Assembly: GCA_026119935.1 (NCBI GenBank)
Contig: JALRMH010000039.1
Span: forward strand, 62,001 to 126,000
DNA from: Endothia cerciana
Lineage: Eukaryota > Ascomycota > Sordariomycetes > Diaporthales > Cryphonectriaceae
Length of the DNA: 64,000 nucleotides
Reading direction: 5' to 3'
The stretch's first letter is position 1, and each line of letters begins with the position of its first letter. The notes under the pieces are model-generated. The model was not told the origin of the DNA. It ran no database searches and saw only the letters and a program-made list of their open reading frames with translations. This document shows, piece by piece, positions 55,837 to 64,000 of this stretch. Made by a program: the position numbers and the translations under genes.

Positions 55837-58800
55837 TCACCAATCCTCTTCATCATCCTTCCGCGCCATAGCATTCTTCCTCGCCAGCAGTGCGTCTGCC
55901 AGACTGCCTGCCAGGCTCGGCGTTGGCGTGTTGCTCCTGCTGCTATCTGACCCGTTGGCTCCAGCCAGGCTCATCCCCGAGTCACGCGCCTGCAGCGCTG
56001 CAGGCTTCTTTCCAGGGCGCGCCGGCGGTGTCGGTGCCGCCGGCTTAGAACGCCCGTTGGGCGGCGGCGGTGGTGCTCGCGAGGCAGCTGGCGGCGGCGC
56101 GGGTGCTTGTTCTTCGACGTAGGCGGCGGGTATCCAGGCCTGCCCGCTCGCATTTTTGGCGAGCCACCATCCTGTTTGGCTGTTAGCACTCAGCTTGACG
56201 AACATCGGACAGTCGTTGTGTAACATACCATTATTTTCCTTCTGAACGACCTCAACCATATCACCCGCCCGTATCGTCAACTCGTTCTCCTTGGTGCCAG
56301 CAAAGTCGTACAACACCTTGGCCATGATCTTGGCCTTGGCAGGCGGTGCAGCAGGGGGCGGCGGGGGCGGCACACGGGTTCCAGACGCAGCCGACGTATT
56401 TCGGGTATGTGAAGGAATGGAAACCGGCGCGGGAACAGGTCTTGACGCAGCCTTGGGCACCGGGGCCGCCCGGGGAGCGGCGGCCGCTGCCGCAGCCCCG
56501 GCTCCAGGACGGGGCTGGGGTGTCCTGTTGTTCATGATTCTCGAGGGTCGCCCGTTGGGCCCGCCAGGCTTGATGAGCTTGCCCCTGGTGATAGGTCTCG
56601 GCGGCACGGGCTTCGCCTTGGGCATTGGCCTTGACAGCGAGTTCGAGGGCTCTCCCGGCTGTGTGTGCACGGCACCGCTCTTGTAGAAATCCACTGCTGT
56701 CGGCGCGTCTTTCAACACCTTGACGATCTGGATCTTGTTCGGCTTCTTCGCATACTCGATCGTTTCTCCAATCTTAAGGTTGAAACCGCCCGGCATGACC
56801 CGTTGCATTTGGGTGAACATCTCGGTCTTCAGGACACAATTCATAAGAGGATCAGGTTCCTGTGGTGACCCGACGCCGAGAGAGAACCAGTCGTCCCGAG
56901 CTGTGGAGGTGCCGATGAATTTGATGGCCCCAATGGGGACCGAACGTTCGACGACGATCTGGAGCTGGCCGTTGGCAAGCATCTGCGATACGATGTAGAA
57001 CTTGCTGTTGGTAACGATGAGAATCCTTGGACTCGGCTTGCTTGAACGACCGAACTTGGCCTCCAGGATCTCTCCACGAGATGAGAAGACCGCCTTCTCA
57101 TTGCTTCCCAGTCCGATGGCATTGCGCACTTGACTGCCAGGCCCACTGGTAGCATTGATACCCAGGTAGTCGCCCAAGAACCGACGGGAGCCCAGCAGAC
57201 TGAAGCGCCGCCTCTCCTTGCGGTTCTGCAGAAGGCGATGCCCCTGATCTCGCAGCTGCAGGTACTCCGCTCCAGTGCGCTTCTTGCGCCAGAACCGCTG
57301 GATACGAGTCGCGGATTCGGCTCTGTAAGCGAGGTACGCCCGCCACATTCGCTGGATACGTGTCGCCATGTTATGCCAGTATCGGTCTCGCATGTGCTCC
57401 AGGGCAAACAGTGTCTCTGGAGACTTGATAAAAGCCTTCGTCACACCCATCTGCCATTCCTCTTGTGGGATGCTCGTATCCTTCAGGATCTGCTTCACAG
57501 CCGCATCATATGAGCCCGACCACGTGTACTCGCCGGCGTAAGATGTCGCCGGAGACAGCAGGAAGAAACGGTCGGTAAATTTCTCGAAGCTCTGGCGGTA
57601 GGCGAAACCTGCCCGACGAATGCGCACGTTTTCTTGAAGACCCAGGTATTTGATTTGATGCAGGACGTTTGGAACGTTGTACTCGGTGGGTGACTTGTTC
57701 TCGTTCGGCTTGATTGTCCGAATGTATGACGGCTGACATTTCATCAGGGTCTCCACGAGCGCGTTTGCCGAGGCCCTGATTCTGTCACCAGCCGATGGCG
57801 GCTGTTTTCTGTTATCTTGGTCAACCTGGTGAGGGAACAGAGTGTGGATGAACTTGTTCTGACTGCGCTGGAACAGGTTCTGAACTCCCTTCAAGAGCTG
57901 ATCTTTGCACTTGTCCGTTATGCCGTCGACTGTGTAGCTCACGTCTCCTGCGTAATGCCTAATGATGAAGCTCCCCTGACGCGGCGTCAAGTTGGCGTTG
58001 GACATGCCGTTGATGCTCTGCATGAATGTGCGGTCGCAAGCAGCGGGGTCGGCGTGTGCGGTCTTGGTGGCGTCCTTCATGGCAGAAAAGATACCCGGAG
58101 GGCGGATGGACTCGATCAGGTCACAGACAACCTTATTGTCAAAGTACGTGATGGGCGTCCACTTGATCTGCTCTCGGGCATATTCCTCCTGCTCTGCCTT
58201 GAGAGTCAATTGAATGAAGATTTGTTGCAGTTTCTCGTTGACATAGTTGATGCAGAGCTGCTCAAAACTGTTCTTCTCGAAGATCTCAAAGCCGTAGATA
58301 TCGAGGATGCCAATAGAGTTCGACGTCGTCTGCCTCGCTTTGAGGGACTGGTTGACCCTTTCCACGATCCAGTCAAAGAGGTTGTTGTAGATAGCCTTGG
58401 AGAGCGCATCCCGGGTAGCTGTTGCCTGCGCAATGTTTGCGGGCGATTCGATGACCTCCCCATTCCTCGGCGTCAATATGCGGATGGTGATGGCCTTGAT
58501 GAGAGACTGAGGGTCGACCTCCAACAGATATGCCAAGAATTCCACCACGGATTGATCAGATACTGCCGCATATCCGTCGTCATCCTCGCGGAACACCAGG
58601 TTGCCAGTCCACAATACTGCTGCCAGCATCCTGAAGATGTTGTCCTGCTCTGCCTGTGAGAGGCCAATAACCTTCATGGCGTTCAGCGTGTCCTGGAACT
58701 CGGCCAGATCGTCGATACCGTCGACGTCCAGACACTTGGAGCGGCTCGTGTAGACATATGTTTCCGGCTTTTGTATGCCAAAGAGCTCGCGGTGCTGTTG

Positions 58801-59621
58801 CGATGCGCCCTTGGTGAACTGGTAGAAGATGTGGAAGTTCCGCTCGTTGGTGATCTGGCCGACGACACGGGTCTTCTCGAGCAGGTAGTTGGTGATGTCG
58901 GCTCCTATCGGCTCACCCTGCGCGTTGAAGTGTATCTGCAGGTATTTGCCGAACCGCGAGGAGTTGTTATTCCGCAGCGTTTTTGCGTTGCCAAAGGACT
59001 CCAGCAGGGGGTTGGTTGCCAGCACCATGTCCTTGACCTTCTGGATGTCGCCTGTCTCTCCCCCCGAGACGTTTGCGATGTACTGCATGATGCGCTTCGC
59101 AGCCTCGGTCTTGCCGGCACCTGATTCACCCGAGATGATGACACACTGGTTGTCGCTGTAGGCCTTCATGTTGTAGTACGCGGACTCGGCGATTGCGAAG
59201 ACGTGGGGGGGCATCTCCAGCCTGTTCTTCCCCCTGTAGCTGTCGAGAACCTGATCGGTGTAGATGCCGAGGTCGCGGAAGGGATTGACGGAGACCAGCA
59301 CGTGGCCAATGTAGGTGTAGATCTCGGCGCCCTCGAACCGCTTCTTCAGGTTGTCGTTGATGGCCTCGTTGGACACCTTGCTAAGGAGGGTCAGGTCGGA
59401 CACGCCAATCTCCTTCTTCTTGGTAGTCTCGAAGGTGGCCTTCTTGGGTCTCGCGCCGCCGGAGCCGGCATGGCCGCCGCCGGACGCAGCAGCCGCGCCG
59501 CCGTGCTTGGCCCCCTTATCTTTGCGGCGGTTCGTGATACCCTGTGGTCATGTGTGAGTGGGAGGAGTGTCCACGCGACGCGGGAGCTGGAGCTGGGAGC
59601 CCATCTGGCCGATCTTACCAT
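55837..59621 (-). CDS. myo1: Class I myosin
   Basis: Exons 59621-59619, 59541-56229 and 56171-55837 give 1216 residues. Exon 1 contributes only the ATG; the 77-bp intron (GTAAGA...CACAG) then leads into GITNRRKDKGAKHGG and the conserved KKKEIGVSDLTLLSKV. The motor has GESGAGKT (about 139-146), LEKTRVVGQ switch region and NYVNEKLQQIF. Two IQ motifs (TRIQRMWRAYLAYR, TRIQRFWRKK) bind calmodulin. A TH1 lipid-binding tail, Pro/Ala-rich TH2, SH3 and the acidic end DDEEDW (Arp2/3 activation) follow. The second intron (57 bp, 56172-56228, GCTAAC branch) lies in the SH3 domain; splicing gives ENNGWWLAKNASGQ. It drives actin-based endocytosis and polar growth in fungi. Confidence 0.94.
56172..56228 (-). 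other. Frame-preserving intron within the myosin SH3 domain
   Basis: 57 nt, GTATGT donor, GCTAAC branch, AACAG acceptor, no stop codon in frame. Retention would add 19 residues in front of the SH3 WW pair. Confidence 0.85.
59542..59618 (-). other. Myosin intron 1, directly after the ATG
   Basis: The GTAAGA donor abuts the start codon and the CCACAG acceptor precedes GGTATCACG. Only the three bases of the start codon are coding in exon 1. Confidence 0.85.
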
Positions 59622-60769
59622 GGCGGGTGGTCAACGGTATGGAAGCGCCTTTCGTGATGTTGGGGCGCGGGTCGACAGGTCGGATACGTGGGATTCGAGC
59701 GGCGGGTTCAGGGGGATCTAGTAGGGGCTCAGACAAAGGGCCCGCGCGACGCCGTCGAGTATTCTGGTGGCGCGACGTGTATAGATGCCAGAATAGAGAG
59801 TGTTCGGTGTCAATTATCGTTATCGTGGTCGGGGTGGTCGACGTCGGTGCCTGGAGGCTCGAGAGTGACGTGCGCCTACGATTGCGTGGTGGTGGGGGAC
59901 GTTTCTTGTTGCAGGTCTTGGGGGAATGAAACAGTTGCTCGGCACGAGGGTCTGAAGGGACTAGAGGGTCCAGCGGCTTGGTCAATGTTGGTACGCAGTG
60001 ACGAATTGCCTCGCCTCCGAATCAGTGCCAGCAGCTGTACTTGGCTAATGAGATGAGATGCGGGATGTGCTGTGCGCTATGCGCGGTGTGCGCATGGCAA
60101 CCTGGCCAAGCGAGAGCAAGTGTGCTCACTCGGGCGATTTAGGTACATTAGCGAACTGCCTGTTTGGCTGCTGACGTAATGCCCCTGCTGGCAGTGGGCT
60201 GGTGGCTCAGAACTGCTCCGCCTCGATGACTGCACAGGGATTCCCGACCTCGACTGAGCCATTTGCAGCCTCGTTCAAGCCATTCTCGAAGTACTCGTAT
60301 TCGGAGGAGATGAGATAACAGGGCAGATTTCTCGGTCGCCGCTCCTGTTCTTTGGTAATATGGTCCAAGAGGCTCAAGAGCCCCTGGGCGGGTTGCTAGG
60401 CTCACAAATGCAACGGGATGGACGAAATAGGCCAACTCTTAAAAGTCGATTTGTTTTGTTTTACTCTGGGATTTTTTCCCCCGTTGTCCGACTGTTCACT
60501 ATTACTATGAGGCCTATAATACGTCTCCGGCTTTCACCCCATTACTCTTGGCGGCGCTGCCCGCGCGTCACGACCGCCACCGTGGCAACGTGCCACGGTC
60601 CACGGACGCCCACACCCTCAGGCTGCAGCAGGTAAGGCTGCGGACACGCTCCCCTGATACCGTGATACAGTGGAGGTCTGGCTGGCGAGGGCTGTCGGGT
60701 TAAAGAGATCTGGAGGTTGGTTCTGGTCAGGGACCTCGTTATCTCAAAGCCTCATGAACTCGCTGTAGA
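59622..60769. promoter_or_regulatory. Upstream region of myo1
   Basis: The 1.1 kb holds the myo1 leader and promoter. Open frames here show no domain signal. Confidence 0.5.
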
Positions 60770-61290
60770 TGATGTCTGGCAGGTTAAAATAGGCTCACGA
60801 TGAAGAACTCCCACTCGCGGGTCGAGTAGCCTGCGGATGCGCGTGGTCACGAAACGAAGACCTGTTGGGCCTAGTAGGCTGCGCATAAGGTCGTCATTCG
60901 CGAGCATTTCACCCATCACTAAGAAACTGAAGTCATCGAGGCAGAATTATACAATGCACCTACTTGTTCAGTGTAGGAGGACATCGTCCATCTTGACATC
61001 GAGACGTATGACTGGTCGGTCTGTCGAGCCTGTGTAAGATGTCCAGCGCTTCCAACACTAATTCAACGAACTGCAGAATCAGAAGCCGTGAATACCATGA
61101 ACTTCTATCACTCAGGTCTTACAGAGTTTGGAGGTCGCCACTGTTGCTGTATTCAAGACAGACATTTCGCCACCATCCCCGAAATGAACGATATACCGCA
61201 CCATTTTACCTTACCTGACTGGAGGTCTTGGCCGTGTGGGTAATTAAGGATGTCTCTTTCGGCATTCGATAGTGGATCGTTCATCTTCCC
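60770..61290 (-). pseudogene. Decayed protein kinase gene
   Basis: On the minus strand, in order: LSNAERDILNYPHGQ (about 61228-61272, helix-C/beta-4-like), LEYSNSGDLQTL (61122-61157, hinge region of kinases), a stop, FVELVLEALDILHRLDRP (helix E-like), VIRLDVKMDDVLLH (60972-61013, the HRDxKxxN catalytic loop with HRD changed to RLD and the Asn changed to Asp), another stop, then LDDFSFLVMGEML where the DFG loop should be. Pieces lie in different frames with several stops, so the gene cannot work. Short remnants of introns may separate some pieces. The subfamily cannot be decided. Confidence 0.55.
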
Positions 61291-64000
61291 TGCTGTGATC
61301 CGAGGGTGCAAGTCCTCCGGACGCAAACCCCATTTGACCGGGCGTACACTACAGCACAAGCGATGCGGCACCATTCGTCCAGGATTCCGGATTCTTGTAG
61401 AAGAGACATTGTTTGTCGGCATCCTCTCCTTCAAGACACAAGTGCGCAGCTCTAGTAACGCTGGCTATAATGCTGATATCAAGGAGAATGATAATATTAA
61501 ACGAGCTGGGCAATATTTAGTATTGGTAATTGGGAAGGCTTACTAAGGGTTAGTGTTGGGTTGAGACTACGTATAGGCTTTAGAGATATGCAAGGCCCTG
61601 GACTAAATAGCTTCGTTTTATAAAGGGCTAATTATAAATTTGACAGCACCTTGTGTGAACTGGTTGCAATGATTGTACAAAGCAGCTGCTAGCCCACATA
61701 GGAACAAGGATGTTCTGCTAATTTTTCAGAGAGCAGTACAGAAGAGGAATCCTATACTTAGGACTGTTCCTATAATACCTCGAAAATATTATACTCTAGT
61801 ATCCTTACCATGCGAGATGCTTCGGCGTTATCCTGTTTCCCGATGTTTGTTTGGCCTTCCTTTGGATGGGATTACGCTGTAGAGTCTATTCACTTCAAAC
61901 TGTTATCCGTTGTCTTATCGTTCGTACTAGACGTTGGGTGACCTCAAACTCTAGGATCTGTCAGCTAGACCTGAGACAGTGACGACCTCCTTCAACCCCC
62001 CTCCCAACCCCCCAAATAAATTAAAGAAAAGTAAAAGCCTTTTGCCCTTCATCTTTGTTCAGCGAAAACTGAGTGGCGTGTCATGCGAAGCTGTATAAAA
62101 GCCGTTATTGTCTTTGACAAGGCCTATATTGAAGGGAGGCGAATCTGTGTGTGCCCGAGTATAAGTCTGGTGAACTGCACTTATATGGTCTTTGTAATAG
62201 CAACAGTTTTCCCGGATATCCCCTACTTTTTTCTATTCCGCTCTCTCTCTCCGTCTTTAGTCGAGAAGAAACATCAAAGCATTTGAGGGTTTCTAGAGTG
62301 CCTCGCGAGCGCCGGCAAAGCTTTGGGTCACACGTGGCTTGCACGATCTCCAGGCAAGAGGAGTCGGCACACCCTTGTTCCGAAGTTTCTCGAGACTTTG
62401 CGGGACACGCAGGCGACGAAATGAGTTCTGCTGGAATTTTAAGCACACCGACGTCCAGCGCAATCAAACTGTTCAAGTACGATCACATTAGTCGTTTTCG
62501 GGGCTGAGATAGCAGCAAGATCTCTCGAGCACCGAATCGACAATGCAGCAGGAGGATTGTCAACTTGTCCGTTGCGTTGGCCCGGCACTTGCTGCTACAG
62601 CTAGAGTCTGATCGATCTTGGCATTATTGCATCTGGCACCGGGAGGAGCACCCTGGCCCACATCTCTACCTAGGAGATCTTGCTCCACCTCGGCCACCAC
62701 GCGATCGAGTCCCGTCTTTGTGCACTGCATATCACTCACGTCTTCATATAAGTTTGCGGTGGGCCGCTGTCAAAGTGGGCTCCATGCTCTGGTATCGTCT
62801 CGTCTCATCTCGTAATGGCGACTTGGGTAGTGCGGCCCGGGCTTTTGTTCGAGTCACAGGTCATCTGATGACCCAGCCGGATGGCATTTTCGAGGATTGT
62901 CGCACTACGACAGTTGAGGCTCGGTCTTGTGGCTTGAGCGTCGCTTTCGAGCAGAGGAGGCCTATGAGGTTATAAGGCTTCTTTCCGCCACGGCTTCATA
63001 CCCGGGGCGTTTGAAACCCACCGCCCACACCTGCATGACATGGGCGTTGCAAGGGGCCCGGGGCCCGGGGCCTACTCCCTGTGAGGCTCTCCGATACGCT
63101 TAAATTTTGACATATATTCAGGCCGGGTGGTCGTGCGTTATCCATGGCCTAGTTGACACCCTTGCGCTACTCGAGACCTGGATCGCTGGAGAGCCGTGGC
63201 TCGGCCACAGATCCATCTCACGATCATTCGACAGATTGACACTCCAGGGTTTATATCGAACGACATTTGGACTAGAATGGGCGCATCTTTGCCGCTCCGA
63301 CTGACTGGCTGGCTTATAGATGTTCAAACCGCGGGCAATCTCACGCTTGGCAATACATGGCAGCGGAAACTGCATACGAGATGTGCACTACCCTCGATGA
63401 CTAATTAGACGGAGCCCTACTAGAGGTGCCTCGCACCCCCTCGTTAGTGCTATCGTATCCCAGCGGATGATCAGACGAACCTCGTGCACGGCGTGAAAAA
63501 GAAAGACTCTACGACTGTAGTGTTCGTGATGACTGGCGACGATAGAAGATCTATTCCACTTGCGTCTGGTCCGGACAGGAGCAAACAGACAGTATGGGCA
63601 TTGTCCCGCGGTCGAGGTGAGGTTTGGCCATCATACATCACACATGGCAGTAAGGTCTCTCTCTATAAGCGGGCCGGTGAGGATGCGACCGTCCCGCTGT
63701 GCCGTTCTGCCCCAGACGTGGAGTGGCACCGAGTTCCACCCAGGCGGCGGACATAAGCTGCATCTTGGTAAAGCGTGGCCCCCTGGGAGAATGTCCTCAT
63801 TGGGTTGCAGCCATGGCCGAGGAGCCCCTGATCTTGGACTAGCGTTAGCCCTCAGTTGTCCTTTCTGGCGAATCCCGTCGGTTTGCTGCACCCTGCAGCT
63901 TTTGAAGCTGGCCTCTCACTCCTCCGTCCTAAGCGCCGAGGGTCCTGTCACACATTCTTCTGCTGGTCACACAGTGGACTGACAGCTATTCATAGGTCCG
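61291..64000. other. Gene-poor end of the window
   Basis: No gene is recognised. About 61440-61960 is AT-rich with many TA steps and may be a RIP-altered relic. The remaining short frames on both strands have no domain signal. Confidence 0.5.

Noticed and set aside
61540..61575. Telomere-like GGGTTAG text
   Set aside because: Only a single imperfect unit is present; no TTAGGG array.

Overview
The window looks like a nuclear contig from a filamentous ascomycete (Pezizomycotina, probably Sordariomycetes). Evidence: short GT-AG introns of about 50-160 bp with RCTRAC branch sites; fungal genes such as myosin-I with an N-terminal basic extension, Pfa4, Sam37, a GT90/CAP10 enzyme and a 2EXR protein; a C/G-biased third codon position in the live genes; and decayed genes carrying TAG/TAA stops where CAG, CAA or TGG would be expected, a pattern compatible with repeat-induced point mutation (RIP). 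The species cannot be named from the sequence.

Layout. 0.7-2.3 kb: PHAF1/UPF0183 family gene. 2.3-6.4 kb: gene graveyard with two cytochrome P450 remnants on opposite strands and a 9-bp minisatellite. 6.4-10.6 kb: divergent pair, a DUF726 (TMCO4/Mil1-like) lipase-fold membrane protein and a 2EXR protein. 10.9-11.6 kb: frameshifted small secreted Cys-rich protein. 11.7-11.9 kb: tRNA-Leu(CAG) with the usual anticodon intron plus a 58-nt D-loop insertion that has all the signals of a spliceosomal intron. 12.4-13.3 kb: decayed unknown gene. 14.1-17.7 kb: two folylpolyglutamate synthase paralogues arranged tail to tail. 18.3-21.3 kb: mitochondrial isoleucyl-tRNA synthetase. 22.7-24.2 kb: UDP-glycosyltransferase. 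24.8-27.9 kb: large ZZ-finger/EF-hand protein, followed by an unresolved poly-Ala ORF. 28.5-31.1 kb: metallo-beta-lactamase fold protein and a conserved acidic nuclear-type protein.

31.1-48.6 kb is a 17.5-kb gene desert rich in microsatellites, minisatellites and G/C homopolymers. Its only convincing transcription unit is one short promoter-like stretch leading to a 36-codon proline-rich ORF. From 48.6 kb genes resume: Sam37, a GT90 glycosyltransferase, palmitoyltransferase Pfa4 and class I myosin. 59.6-64 kb is again gene-poor and contains a decayed protein kinase.

The live genes are mostly housekeeping: folate polyglutamylation, mitochondrial translation and outer-membrane protein assembly, protein lipidation, actin-based endocytosis and glycosylation. 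They do not form a metabolic cluster. The most unusual feature is the tRNA-Leu gene with two introns of different apparent class.
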